From positions 1 to 13,314 of the forward strand of contig JASJAL010000271.1 of assembly GCA_030067055.1 (NCBI GenBank): a DNA stretch of 13,314 bases, read 5' to 3'. The position numbers were made by a program, and so were the translations under genes. Position 1 is the first letter of the stretch. Each line of letters begins with the position of its first letter. Source of the stretch: Kiloniellales bacterium. GTDB lineage: Bacteria > Pseudomonadota > Alphaproteobacteria > Kiloniellales > JAKSBE01. Of the stretch, positions 1 through 7,515 are shown one piece after another. The notes beneath the pieces were generated by a model. The model saw only the letters and a program-made list of their open reading frames with translations. It ran no database searches and was not told the origin of the DNA.

Positions 1-1380
1 CCGGATGCCAAGGAAGCCATCGCCGAGCGCACCGAAGCGGCCGGACGCGGTCAGCGGACGATCAACTATAGGTTGCGCGATTGGGGCATCTCTCGGCAGC
101 GCTACTGGGGCTGTCCGATTCCGGTCATTCACTGTGACAGCTGCGGCGCCGTGCCGGTGCCCAAGGAGGATCTGCCGGTCCGCCTGCCCGACGACGTCGA
201 CTTCACCCAGGCCGGCAATCCGCTGGAGCGGCATGCCGCATGGCGTCAGGTGCCGTGCCCGTCTTGCGGCGCCGCCGCCGAGCGCGACACCGACACCATG
301 GACACCTTCGTCGACTCCTCCTGGTACTTCGCGCGCTTCTGCAGCCCGCGGGCCGAGACCGCCATGGAGCGGGAGGCGGTGGATTACTGGATGCCGGTCG
401 ACCAATACATCGGCGGTATCGAGCACGCGGTCCTGCACCTGCTCTACGCGCGTTTCTTCACCCGGGCGCTGCAGACCTGCGGCTACCTCTCGGTCGAGGA
501 GCCCTTCGCCGGGCTTTTCACCCAGGGCATGATCTGCCACGAGACCTACGAGGACGACGCGGGCAACTGGCTGTCACCCGAGCAGGTCAAGCCGGGCGAC
601 GACGGACAGGTCGTGACCCTGGACGGAGGTCCGGTGATCCGCGGCCGGGTCGAGAAGATGAGCAAGTCGAAGAAGAACACGGTCGACCCGGAGGCGATCA
701 TCGACGCCCACGGCGCCGATGCCGCACGCTGGTTCATGCTCTCCGACAGCCCGCCGGAGCGGGACATGGAATGGACCGATGCCGGTATCGACGGGGCCAG
801 CCGCTTCTGCCAGCGGGCCTGGCGCCTCGTCTCCGAGATCGCGGGCCAGGGCATCACGGTCGGCGCGCCCTTGCCGGCCGCCTTCGGCGCCGAGGCCATG
901 GCGCTGCGCCGCCGAACCCACAAAGGCATCGAGGCGGTGACCGCGGATATCGAGCGCTTCCATTTCAATGGCGCCGTGGCTCGACTTTACGAGCTGATCA
1001 ACGCCCTGGCCGGCTTCAAGGCCAAGGACGAGGGCGATCGCTGGGCGGCACGGGAAGCGGCCGAGGTTTTCACCCGTTTGGTCGGCCCGATGACGCCGCA
1101 CTTGGCCGAAGAACTCTGGCAGACCCTTGGCCATGAGAACCTGCTCGCTGACACGCCCTGGCCGGAGGCTGATCCGGCCCTCACCATCGACGAAGAGGTG
1201 ACCGTGGCGGTCCAGGTCAACGGCAAGCTGCGGGCCACCATCGCCCTGCCGCGCGACGCCGAGAAGCAGCAGGCCGAGGACGCCGCCTTGGCGGAGCCGG
1301 CGGTCCAGCGCGCCCTGGAGGCGCGAAGCCCACGCAAGGTCATCGTCGTGCCGAACAGAGTGGTCAATGTGGTGGTTTGA
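1..1380 (+). CDS. leuS: Leucyl-tRNA synthetase, C-terminal 459 residues (5' end outside window)
   Basis: Cytoplasmic class I synthetase that charges tRNA-Leu with leucine. The reading frame is open from base 1 with no start, so the N-terminal HIGH motif and most of the CP1 editing domain lie outside the window. Visible parts include the post-CP1 catalytic return around residues 26-38 ([14 protein letters not shown]), two Cys-X2-Cys pairs (CDSC and CPSC) flanking the catalytic insertion, and the [13 protein letters not shown] strand. The signature KMSKS loop is encoded at 655-669 (EKMSKSKKN). An alpha-helical anticodon-binding domain follows, and the C-terminal tRNA-contacting domain carries VQVNGKLR. 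The apparent start at base 73 is an internal TTG leucine codon, not a start. The stop at 1378-1380 lies inside the beginning of lptE, so the two are probably co-transcribed and translationally coupled. Identification is very secure from the motifs and neighbours. Confidence 0.97.
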   Translation, partial: PDAKEAIAERTEAAGRGQRTINYRLRDWGISRQRYWGCPIPVIHCDSCGAVPVPKEDLPVRLPDDVDFTQAGNPLERHAAWRQVPCPSCGAAAERDTDTMDTFVDSSWYFARFCSPRAETAMEREAVDYWMPVDQYIGGIEHAVLHLLYARFFTRALQTCGYLSVEEPFAGLFTQGMICHETYEDDAGNWLSPEQVKPGDDGQVVTLDGGPVIRGRVEKMSKSKKNTVDPEAIIDAHGADAARWFMLSDSPPERDMEWTDAGIDGASRFCQRAWRLVSEIAGQGITVGAPLPAAFGAEAMALRRRTHKGIEAVTADIERFHFNGAVARLYELINALAGFKAKDEGDRWAAREAAEVFTRLVGPMTPHLAEELWQTLGHENLLADTPWPEADPALTIDEEVTVAVQVNGKLRATIALPRDAEKQQAEDAALAEPAVQRALEARSPRKVIVVPNRVVNVVV

Positions 1381-1897
1381 ACCCCTGGGCCGGCTCGGCC
1401 TGAAAGCGCATCCGGCCGTCCTGGCCCTGGTCTGCGGTCTGGTTTTGAGCGGCTGCGGATTCCGGCCCCTCTACGGCGAAGACGAGGCCGGATCCTCGAC
1501 CTTCGACAGCCTCGAGACCATCCAGATCGCCGCCCTGCCGGACCGGTCCGGGCAGCAGCTGCACAACCTGCTGCGCGACAGAATCAACCCGCGCGGACAA
1601 CCGATCAGCCCCGAGTACGTGCTCCGGATCAGCCTGTCGGAGAGAACCGAGGAGCTGGCGATCGCCGAGGACGAGACGGCCACCCGTGCGAATCTTCGGC
1701 TCTCTGCGAACTTCACCCTGACCGATGTTGAGAGCAACGAGGTGGTGATGACGGGAAGCTCCAGATCGGCGAACAGCTACAACATCGTCGATTCGCAATA
1801 CGCGACCTACGTCTCGGAAAACGATGCCCGCGAGCGGGCCTTGCGCGAGCTTTCGGAAGACATCAGGCTGCGGCTCGCCACGTATTTCGCCCGCTAG
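1367..1897 (+). CDS. lptE: LPS-assembly lipoprotein LptE
   Basis: A 176-residue predicted outer-membrane lipoprotein. LptE plugs and stabilises the LptD barrel, which inserts lipopolysaccharide into the outer leaflet. After a short N-terminus there is a hydrophobic stretch (about residues 17-28) and a lipobox LSGC with the acylated cysteine at residue 30, followed by the family-typical GFRPLYG. The rest is a mixed alpha/beta body with the features expected of alphaproteobacterial LptE, including an early motif around [18 protein letters not shown]. The ATG at 1367 overlaps the leuS end by 14 nt, and no strong Shine-Dalgarno is visible, consistent with coupling to leuS. The order leuS-lptE-holA is a common conserved arrangement. 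The sequence of this family diverges quickly, so position and lipobox carry much of the weight. Confidence 0.9.
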   Translation: MWWFEPLGRLGLKAHPAVLALVCGLVLSGCGFRPLYGEDEAGSSTFDSLETIQIAALPDRSGQQLHNLLRDRINPRGQPISPEYVLRISLSERTEELAIAEDETATRANLRLSANFTLTDVESNEVVMTGSSRSANSYNIVDSQYATYVSENDARERALRELSEDIRLRLATYFAR

Positions 1898-1929
1898 AGG
1901 CGAGGCGGCGGCCGCAGGTTATACAATCT

Positions 1930-1968
1930 ATGCGGGTAATTTACCAAAGACCGTACACCTTGCGATGA
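1930..1968 (+). CDS. Possible 12-codon leader ORF ending on the holA start codon
   Basis: In the 67-nt lptE-holA spacer an ATG at 1930 opens a reading frame of 12 codons (MRVIYQRPYTLR) that stops at TGA 1966-1968. The stop overlaps the holA ATG at 1965 as ATGA. An AGG lies about ten bases upstream of the mini-ORF ATG, whereas holA itself has no evident Shine-Dalgarno. Short ORFs arise by chance, so translation of this one is a guess; it is listed because ATGA overlap is a classical coupling geometry. It sits in a locally AT-richer patch (about 1918-1950). Confidence 0.2.
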   Translation: MRVIYQRPYTLR

Positions 1969-3023
1969 AGATCACGGGGCGCAGCGTCGAGCGCTTTCTC
2001 AAGGCGCCGGGAGCGGAGATCGAGGCGGTCCTCATCTACGGCCCCGATGGCGGCCTGGTGTCGGAGCGGGGCGCCGCGTTGACCGCTGCTTTGGGCATCG
2101 ATCCCGACGATCCCTTCGCCCACAGCGAGCTGTCCGCCAGCGAGATCTCCTCCGACCCGGCACGCCTTCGCGACGAATGCGCCGCCATGTCACTGGGCGG
2201 CGGCCGCCGCCTGGTGCTGATCAAGGCCGCCGGCGAGCCGCTGACGTCTGCGGTGGAGGCCCTTTTGGCGGACCCGCCCGGCGCCGCTTTGCTGCTGCTT
2301 CAGGGCGGCGACCTGCCGGCGCGCTCGCGACTGCGCAAGCTCTTCGAGCGGTCCGAGCGAGCGGCCGCGCTACCCTGCTACCAGGACGACGCCCAGAGCT
2401 TACCCGCCGTGATCCGGCAGAGCCTGAGCGAGGCCGGCTTCGACATCGCGCCCGATGCCTTGGATCATCTGGTCGCCCATCTCGGCGCCGACCGCCAGAT
2501 GACCCGACGCGAACTGGAGAAGCTGGTCCTCTACGTCGGCGCGAGCACCCGCGGTGACGGGGGTCGGCGCCGGATCGGCTGGGCCGAGGTCGCTGCCTGC
2601 TTGGCGGACGGCTCGCAGCAGACCCTCGACGAACTGACCTTGGCGGTCGGCGACGGCGACCTGAAAGCGGTCGACCGCGGACTCCGGCGGCTGGCCGCCG
2701 AAGGCGTCAACGCGGTCACTCTCCTGCGCGCCCTGATGCGGCATTTCCACCGGCTGATGACCGCGGCCGACGCCATGGGGAAAGGCGGCAGCGCGGAGCG
2801 CGCGGTCGAGGGACTTCGGCCACCGGTGTTCTGGAAGCACAAGGGGCGGGTCGCCGCGCAGCTGCGCGCCTGGCCGGTCGCGCAACTGGCGCGCGCCGAA
2901 AAGGAACTGCTGGAAGCGGAGATCCTCTGCAAGACGAGCGGCCTGCCGGCCAACGCCCTGGCCGAGCGGGCGGCCCTGGTGTTGGTCCGACGGGCCGCGG
3001 CCGGCCAAGCCCGGCGCACGTAG
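1965..3023 (+). CDS. holA: DNA polymerase III delta subunit
   Basis: A 352-residue protein, close to the usual delta length of about 340. Delta is the 'wrench' of the clamp loader: it binds and opens the beta sliding clamp so that it can be loaded on primed DNA. It has the AAA+ fold but lacks ATPase motifs, and here the P-loop position is degenerate (YGPDGGLVSERG, residues 25-36). Other visible parts are the strand-helix LGGGRRLVLIKAAGE (about 77-91), the central DLPARSRLRKLFE segment, the MTRRELEKLVLY helix, and a C-terminal helical oligomerisation domain ending in an Arg/Ala-rich tail. The ATG at 1965 was chosen because the upstream in-frame extension runs back into lptE with no homologous look and no good start. 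The gene ends 63 nt before the convergent parB stop. Confidence 0.93.
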   Translation: MKITGRSVERFLKAPGAEIEAVLIYGPDGGLVSERGAALTAALGIDPDDPFAHSELSASEISSDPARLRDECAAMSLGGGRRLVLIKAAGEPLTSAVEALLADPPGAALLLLQGGDLPARSRLRKLFERSERAAALPCYQDDAQSLPAVIRQSLSEAGFDIAPDALDHLVAHLGADRQMTRRELEKLVLYVGASTRGDGGRRRIGWAEVAACLADGSQQTLDELTLAVGDGDLKAVDRGLRRLAAEGVNAVTLLRALMRHFHRLMTAADAMGKGGSAERAVEGLRPPVFWKHKGRVAAQLRAWPVAQLARAEKELLEAEILCKTSGLPANALAERAALVLVRRAAAGQARRT

Positions 3024-3029
3024 TCCGCC

Positions 3030-3074
3030 CCCTCTCTGCCGGGTCCGCGCTCGGCAATCCCCGATGCCAGAGGG
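3030..3074. terminator. Weak inverted repeat between convergent holA and parB
   Basis: In the 63-nt spacer between the two stop codons, CCCTCT (3030-3035) can pair with AGAGGG (3069-3074). Inside it TGCCG (3037-3041) can pair with CGGCA (3052-3056), and a rival GGCA/TGCC pairing (3053-3056 with 3065-3068) also exists. Because an inverted repeat works in both directions, it could end transcription from both operons. There is no T-run on either side, so a classical intrinsic terminator is not supported. Confidence 0.25.
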
Positions 3075-3086
3075 ACGGCCGCCGGT

Positions 3087-3971
3087 TCAGGCCGGGGTCT
3101 GATGCAAGCGGTGCAGCACGTCGTCGAGCTGGTCCAGGGTGTGGTAATGGATCGTCAGCTCGCCGCCGGAGCCGCGGAAGGTGACCGAGACCTTGAGGCC
3201 GAGCAGCGCGGACAGGTCGCGCTCCAGGGCCACGGTATTCGGATCCTTCTCGACCGGCGTTCTCGCCGCCTTGGGCGCCCCGCCATTGGCTTTGGTCCGG
3301 TTCGCGAGGCGCTCGGTCTCGCGCACGGAAAGCCCCTTTGCCACGACTTTCTTGGCCAGGCTTTCCGGCGCCTCGGCGTTGAGCAGGGCCCGCGCGTGGC
3401 CGGCGGTCAGCTTGCCCTCGGTCAGAAGCTCGCGGACCGGCTCGGACAGATTCAGCAAGCGCAGGGTATTGGCGATGTGGCTGCGGCTCTTGCCGATCAC
3501 ACTGGCCAAGGCCTCCTGGGTGTAGCTGAACTCCTCCATCAGCTGCCGGTAGCCGTCGGCCTCCTCGAGTGGCGAGAGGTCCTCGCGCTGGACGTTCTCG
3601 ATGATCGCGAGCTGCAGGGTCTCGGCATCGCTCAGCTCGCGGATGACGATCGGCACCTCGTGGAGCTGGGCGATCTGGGCGGCCCGCCAGCGCCGCTCGC
3701 CGGCGACGATCTCGAAAGTGTCCGGCTGCTCCGGATTCCGACGCACCAGGATCGGCTGAAGCAAGCCGTTCTCGCGGATCGACTCCGCCAGCGCGCCCAG
3801 GGACTCTTCGTCGAAGTATCGCCGCGGCTGGAGGCGGCCGGGGTGCAGGAACTCGATCGGCACCTGCTTGCTGGTTCGGACCCGGTCGAGCGTCGTGTAG
3901 TCTTCGGTCTCGTCGCCCAGCAGCGCGGCCAAACCGCGCCCAAGATTGCTGGGCCTGTCTTGCTTTGCCAT
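3087..3971 (-). CDS. parB: Chromosome-partitioning protein ParB
   Basis: A 294-residue ParB of the chromosomal (Spo0J) type. It is a CTP-binding clamp that loads at parS, slides along neighbouring DNA and forms the partition complex moved by ParA. The N-terminal ParA-contact motif is NLGRGLAALLGD (residues 9-20). The CTP-binding/hydrolysis fold follows, with LQPRRYF (47-53), GERRWRA (91-97) and ENVQRE (125-130). A helix-turn-helix parS-reading domain lies at about 151-173 (TQEALASVIGKSRSHI). A basic linker at about 226-243 leads to a C-terminal dimerisation domain. The ATG at 3971 (MAKQDRP) was chosen over longer in-frame options because a GGGGG ribosome-binding tract sits five bases upstream and homologous sequence begins there. 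parA ends 38 nt upstream, so the two form an operon. Two matching parS sites lie in the same cluster. Confidence 0.97.
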   Translation of the reverse strand: MAKQDRPSNLGRGLAALLGDETEDYTTLDRVRTSKQVPIEFLHPGRLQPRRYFDEESLGALAESIRENGLLQPILVRRNPEQPDTFEIVAGERRWRAAQIAQLHEVPIVIRELSDAETLQLAIIENVQREDLSPLEEADGYRQLMEEFSYTQEALASVIGKSRSHIANTLRLLNLSEPVRELLTEGKLTAGHARALLNAEAPESLAKKVVAKGLSVRETERLANRTKANGGAPKAARTPVEKDPNTVALERDLSALLGLKVSVTFRGSGGELTIHYHTLDQLDDVLHRLHQTPA

Positions 3972-3987
3972 GTTTACCCCCGGACGT

Positions 3988-4003
3988 CGCCGAAACATCG
4001 GCG
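3988..4003 (-). promoter_or_regulatory. Small stem-loop between parA and parB
   Basis: In the parA-parB spacer the mRNA can form CGCCGA-TGTT-TCGGCG, a perfect 6-bp GC-rich stem with a four-base loop. It lies just upstream of the parB ribosome-binding tract. It could tune the ParA:ParB ratio or slow decay of one cistron. It is not followed by a U-run, so it is unlikely to terminate. Chance occurrence in GC-rich DNA is possible. Confidence 0.3.
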
Positions 4004-4009
4004 TCGGGA

Positions 4010-4849
4010 TCAGGATGCCAGGGCCGAGAGGCGGTCCTCGCGCACCAGGATCTCTCGCGCCAGGTTGATGTAGGCCCTGGAGCCGGCGCAGCCGACGTCG
4101 TAGAGCAGGACCGGCTTGCCGTGCGAAGGCGCCTCCGAGACCCGGACGTTGCGCGGGATCACGGTCTTGTACACCACCTCGCCCAGGTTGGCCCGGGCGT
4201 CGGCGGCGACCAGATTGCACAGGTTGTTCCGGCCATCGTACATGGTCAGCACGATGCCCTGGATTTCCAGCTCGGGATTGAAGCGCCGGCGGATCCGATC
4301 GATGGTCCGCAGCAGGTGGCTGAGGCCTTCCAGGGCGTAGAACTCGGCCTGCAAGGGCACCAGGACCGCCTCGGCCGCGACCAGGGCGTTGATGGTCAGG
4401 AAGCCGAGCGCGGGCGGACAGTCGATCAGGATGAAGTCGTAGGACTCGAGCTGCGAGACCAGGGCGCGGCGCAGCCGGCTCTCGCGGTCGTCGAGATTGA
4501 CCATCTCGACCTCGGCGCCGGACAGGTCGACCGAGGCCGGCACGATCGACATGCCGGGCACCTTGGTCTCGACGATGGCCTCGGCCATCGGCCGGCCCTC
4601 GATCACCACGTGGTAGATGTTCTTGTCCCGCTGGGCGCGCTCCAGGCCGACGCCGGTGCTGGCGTTGCCCTGAGGGTCGAGATCGACCAGCAGCACCTTC
4701 TGCTTGCAGGCCGCCAGGGCGGTGGCGAGGTTGATCGCGGTGGTCGTCTTGCCGACCCCGCCTTTCTGGTTCGCGACCGCGATGACCCGGGCCGCGCGCG
4801 CATGGCCCACACCGGACGAATCGTCAAGATGCTGTGGTTGCACGGCCAT
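4010..4849 (-). CDS. parA: Chromosome-partitioning ATPase ParA (Soj type)
   Basis: A 279-residue deviant-Walker-A ATPase. ATP-bound dimers coat the nucleoid, and ParB-parS complexes stimulate hydrolysis, which drives origin segregation. Visible motifs are the deviant Walker A KGGVGKTT (residues 29-36, with the signature first lysine), the switch I/A' region LLVDLDPQGN (53-62), and Walker B DFILIDCPP (138-146). The C-terminal part is typical (NVRVSEAPSHGKPVLLYD). The ATG at 4849 (MAVQPQ) is preferred. A TTG at 4858 in the same frame would add three residues, and the sequence does not rule it out. The start lies inside rsmG (26-nt overlap), so translation is probably coupled to rsmG. Order and strand (rsmG-parA-parB) are the classic origin-proximal arrangement. 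Confidence 0.97.
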   Translation of the reverse strand: MAVQPQHLDDSSGVGHARAARVIAVANQKGGVGKTTTAINLATALAACKQKVLLVDLDPQGNASTGVGLERAQRDKNIYHVVIEGRPMAEAIVETKVPGMSIVPASVDLSGAEVEMVNLDDRESRLRRALVSQLESYDFILIDCPPALGFLTINALVAAEAVLVPLQAEFYALEGLSHLLRTIDRIRRRFNPELEIQGIVLTMYDGRNNLCNLVAADARANLGEVVYKTVIPRNVRVSEAPSHGKPVLLYDVGCAGSRAYINLAREILVREDRLSALAS

Positions 4850-5471
4850 TAACCCCAATAACTAGGACAGCGCCGCTACAATACGTGCAACTCGGGTGAG
4901 ACTCCATCGAAAAATCCCACGCCGATCGGGCCGCCTCCAGCTCGGCCGCGACCCCCGCGCCCTTGAGGAAGAGACAGCGGGTCTCGGGCCCCAGAAAAGG
5001 CCCCGCCAAGGCCAGCAGGCGGGTCAGGGGTGCCAGCGCCCGGGCGGTCACGAGGTCTACCGGGAAGGGCGTCAAGGCCTCGATCCGGCAGGCGTGGATC
5101 CGGACCTCGGTCTCGGCGATCCGCGCCGCCTCTCGAAGAAAAGCCGCCTTGCGGCCATCGGACTCGACCAGATGAACCTCGCCGGCACCCAGGATCGCCA
5201 GGACCAGGCCCGGCAGACCGGCGCCGCTGCCCAGGTCCAGTATCACTCTCGACCGACCTGCCGGCGCCGGCGGCAGGAAGGCCATCAGCTGGCTGGAGTC
5301 CAGGACATGCCGGCGCCAGACGTCTTCGAGGCTGTTGCGACTGACCAGATTGATCCGCCGGTTCCATTTCCGGAGCAGGGCGACGTAGGCGTCGAGCCGG
5401 ATCAGTGTTTCACGTGAAACACCGCTTTGCTCCTGGAAGGCCTCAGGGGTCAGGACGTCATCGGGGTCCAT
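4824..5471 (-). CDS. rsmG: 16S rRNA (guanine-527-N7)-methyltransferase RsmG (GidB)
   Basis: A 215-residue SAM-dependent methyltransferase acting on G527 of 16S rRNA in the 530 loop; loss is known to give low-level streptomycin resistance in several bacteria. The N-terminal helix region has KWNRRINLVSRNS (35-47) and RHVLDS (54-59), and the SAM loop is DLGSGAGLPG (79-88). VESDGRKAAFLRE and the VTARALAPL segment follow. Residues 17-22 (GVSRET) are encoded by a perfect parS site. The C-terminal tail is somewhat unusual, with two cysteines (SCTYCSG), and its last residues overlap parA. The start at 5471 is supported by GGAG four bases upstream, within a stem-loop described separately. It lies 44 nt downstream of mnmG. 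Confidence 0.96.
   Translation of the reverse strand: MDPDDVLTPEAFQEQSGVSRETLIRLDAYVALLRKWNRRINLVSRNSLEDVWRRHVLDSSQLMAFLPPAPAGRSRVILDLGSGAGLPGLVLAILGAGEVHLVESDGRKAAFLREAARIAETEVRIHACRIEALTPFPVDLVTARALAPLTRLLALAGPFLGPETRCLFLKGAGVAAELEAARSAWDFSMESHPSCTYCSGAVLVIGVNGRATTAS
5406..5421. other. parS centromere site within rsmG
   Basis: The sequence TGTTTCACGTGAAACA is a perfect 16-bp palindrome identical to the canonical parS consensus recognised by chromosomal ParB. It lies in the 5' part of rsmG, where it encodes the end of Gly17 plus Val-Ser-Arg-Glu-Thr. It is about 560 bp upstream of parA, whose downstream partner parB encodes the protein that reads it. The site is symmetric, so strand has no meaning. 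Identification is by exact consensus match and context. Confidence 0.95.
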
Positions 5472-5517
5472 GGCGCTCCAAGGCCGCCTCGGCCCGCCCC
5501 GGATGATCTGGAGCGTC
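5472..5517 (-). promoter_or_regulatory. mnmG-rsmG spacer stem-loop covering the rsmG ribosome-binding site
   Basis: In the mRNA, CGCTCCA begins directly after the mnmG TGA stop and is the exact complement of TGGAGCG, which ends two bases before the rsmG ATG (DNA 5509-5515 with 5474-5480). The pairing can extend by a G-C and a wobble pair into the stop and spacer. A nested hairpin, GGCCG-CCT-CGGCC in DNA at 5482-5494, fills the loop. The GGAG that serves rsmG lies in the paired 3' arm. Terminating mnmG ribosomes would melt the 5' arm, so this looks like a translational-coupling device. No U-run is present, so it is not an evident terminator. Confidence 0.45.
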
Positions 5518-7417
5518 AGGCGGCGTCCTCTGCGGACCCTGGACCGGACTTCTTGACGTAACGCAGAAGCGCCACCACCGCGGCCGGCGTGATCCCGGGG
5601 AGCCGGGCGGCGGCGCCCAGGGTCGCGGGCCGCGCCTCCGCCAGGACCTGCTGCGCCTCCTTGGACAGGCCCCCCACCCGATCGTAGTCCAGCAGCTCCG
5701 GCAGGGCCAAGGCCTCGTCGCGCCGGAAGGCGCGGATGTCGGCCTCCTGCCTTTCCAGGTAGCTGGCGTAGCGCGCCTCTATCTCGATCTGCTCTCCGAT
5801 CTCTCCGGGGAGCGCCTCGAGCTCCGGCCAGATACGGACCAGCGCCGCGAGATCGATCTCGGGATGAGCCAGGAGATCGAAGGCGCTTCGGCGGCGGCCG
5901 TCGCGCTTCACCCCGATACCCTGTCGGGCCAGCTCGTCGGGAGTCGCCGTACAGTCCTCGACCCGCCCGCGCGCGGCCGCCAGGGCGTCGCGCTTCTCCG
6001 TGAAGCGCCGGGCACGTTCGGGCCCGACGCAGCCGAGGGCCAGCCCGACCGGCGTCAATCGCTGGTCCGCGTTGTCGGCGCGGAGATGGAGACGGTACTC
6101 GGCCCGGCTGGTGAACATGCGGTAGGGCTCGGCGACGCCGCGGGTCACGAGGTCGTCAATCATCACCCCGATGTAGGCTTGGCTCCGGTCGAGTGAAAAG
6201 GTATCGCCGCCGGCTGACCCTCCGCCTGCCAGCATCGCCGCGTTGAGGCCGGCGACCAGGCCCTGGGCCGCGGCCTCTTCGTAGCCGGTGGTCCCGTTGA
6301 TCTGGCCGGCCAGGAACAGCCCGGGCAGGCGCAGGGTCTCCAGGCTTGGCTTCAGCTCGCGCGGATCGACGTGGTCATACTCGATGGCGTAGCCCGGCTG
6401 CAGCATGTTCGCGCCCGCCAGGCCGGGGATGGTCTTCAGCAGCTCCCGCTGGACCGCCTCGGGCAGCGAGGTCGAGATGCCGTTGGGATAGACGGTGGGA
6501 TCGTCCAGGCCCTCGGGCTCGAGGAAGATCTGGTGCCGCTCGCGCTCGGCGAAGCGCACCACCTTGTCCTCGATCGAGGGGCAGTAGCGCGGCCCGGTTG
6601 ACTCGATCTGCCCGGAATACATCGGCGAGCGTTCCAGGTTGTCGCGAATCAGGGCGTGGCCCTCGGCCGAGGTATAGGTGATGTGGCAGGGCACCTGGCG
6701 CGTCTCGATCGCCGAGGTCAGGGTCGAGAAGGGCTCGGGCGGATCGTCGCCGGGCTGGACCTCGAGCCCGTCCCAATCGATGGTCCGGCCGTCGAGCCGC
6801 GGCGGGGTTCCGGTCTTCAGGCGTCCGAGCCGGAAGCCGAGCCGGTCCAGGGTCGCCGAGAGGCCGTGGCTCGGGGCCTCGCCGATCCGGCCCGCCGGCC
6901 AGCTCTTCTCGCCGAGATGGATCAGCCCGCGCAGGAAGGTGCCGGTGGTCAGGACCACGGCCGCTGCCTTCAGGGTCCGGCCGTCACCGGTGACCACGCC
7001 GCGGCAGCGTCCCAGCGAGTCCAGGTGAAGGTCCTCGACCGCCGCGCCCAGGATCTCCAGGCCTAGCTGTTCGCGCAGCAGCGCCTGCATGGCCTGGCGA
7101 TAGAGCTTGCGGTCGGCCTGGGCGCGGGGGCCCCGCACCGCCGGACCCTTGCTCCGGTTCAGCACCCGGAACTGGATCCCGGCACGGTCGATGGCCCGGC
7201 CCATGATCCCGTCGAGGGCATCGATCTCGCGCACCAGATGGCCCTTGCCCAGCCCCCCGATCGCCGGGTTGCAGGACATCGACCCGATGGTTTCGGGATC
7301 GTGGGTCACCAGCAAGCAGCGCGCACCCAGACGGGCCGCGGCCGCCGCGGCCTCGCAGCCGGCATGGCCGCCGCCAACGACGATCACGTCATAAGATGAG
7401 ACGGGCCTGTCGGACAT
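5516..7417 (-). CDS. mnmG: tRNA uridine-34 5-carboxymethylaminomethyl modification enzyme MnmG (GidA)
   Basis: A 633-residue FAD enzyme that works with MnmE to install (carboxymethyl)aminomethyl groups at C5 of wobble uridine-34 in tRNAs reading split codon boxes. The Rossmann FAD motif is GGGHAGCEA (residues 15-23). The conserved [19 protein letters not shown] block (48-66) holds Cys49, and RYCPSIEDK (277-285) holds Cys279, the two redox/active-site cysteines of the family. [16 protein letters not shown] lies at about 371-386, and a C-terminal helical MnmE/tRNA-binding domain follows. Length matches the usual 620-630. The ATG at 7417 is supported by an AAGAGGT ribosome-binding site six bases upstream. 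Its partner gene mnmE lies directly upstream on the same strand. Confidence 0.98.
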   Translation of the reverse strand: MSDRPVSSYDVIVVGGGHAGCEAAAAAARLGARCLLVTHDPETIGSMSCNPAIGGLGKGHLVREIDALDGIMGRAIDRAGIQFRVLNRSKGPAVRGPRAQADRKLYRQAMQALLREQLGLEILGAAVEDLHLDSLGRCRGVVTGDGRTLKAAAVVLTTGTFLRGLIHLGEKSWPAGRIGEAPSHGLSATLDRLGFRLGRLKTGTPPRLDGRTIDWDGLEVQPGDDPPEPFSTLTSAIETRQVPCHITYTSAEGHALIRDNLERSPMYSGQIESTGPRYCPSIEDKVVRFAERERHQIFLEPEGLDDPTVYPNGISTSLPEAVQRELLKTIPGLAGANMLQPGYAIEYDHVDPRELKPSLETLRLPGLFLAGQINGTTGYEEAAAQGLVAGLNAAMLAGGGSAGGDTFSLDRSQAYIGVMIDDLVTRGVAEPYRMFTSRAEYRLHLRADNADQRLTPVGLALGCVGPERARRFTEKRDALAAARGRVEDCTATPDELARQGIGVKRDGRRRSAFDLLAHPEIDLAALVRIWPELEALPGEIGEQIEIEARYASYLERQEADIRAFRRDEALALPELLDYDRVGGLSKEAQQVLAEARPATLGAAARLPGITPAAVVALLRYVKKSGPGSAEDAA

Positions 7418-7425
7418 GGCGCGAC

Positions 7426-7454
7426 CTCTTAGGGCAGAACGCGACGGCTGTCAA
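7426..7454 (-). promoter_or_regulatory. Tentative promoter upstream of mnmG
   Basis: On the minus strand a perfect TTGACA (DNA 7449-7454) is followed after 17 bases by TAAGAG (7426-7431), a poor -10 match. The -10 would overlap the mnmG Shine-Dalgarno, and transcription would begin near the ATG, which would make a nearly leaderless message. That makes it doubtful; the good -35 and correct spacing are the only support. Confidence 0.2.
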
Positions 7455-7494
7455 AGACCCCGCAACCGACCGATCTGCCGCAGCTCGGCCGGCA

Positions 7495-7510
7495 TGTTTC
7501 ACGTGAAACA
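7495..7510. other. parS centromere site between mnmE and mnmG
   Basis: A second perfect copy of the 16-bp palindrome TGTTTCACGTGAAACA. It lies in the 98-nt mnmE-mnmG spacer, five bases beyond the mnmE stop codon, and so is free of coding constraint. It is about 2.09 kb from the copy in rsmG. Two identical 16-mers cannot plausibly arise by chance here, so both should be ParB loading sites. Confidence 0.95.
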
Positions 7511-7515
7511 CTCAC

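Noticed and set aside
240..1136. 298-codon frame overlapping leuS in another frame
   Set aside because: Arg-rich out-of-frame translation; the leuS frame carries KMSKS and the rest of the enzyme.
4605..4614. ACCACGTGGT palindrome in parA as a third parS
   Set aside because: It shares only the CACGTG core; the flanks do not match the parS arms, and it encodes ordinary ParA residues.
3965..4852. 295-codon plus-strand frame opposite parA
   Set aside because: Translation shows no family features and is the complement of strongly conserved ParA motifs.
4850..4858. TTG start at 4858 giving a parA protein three residues longer
   Set aside because: The ATG at 4849 is a stronger start codon; the difference is trivial, though the sequence does not exclude the TTG.
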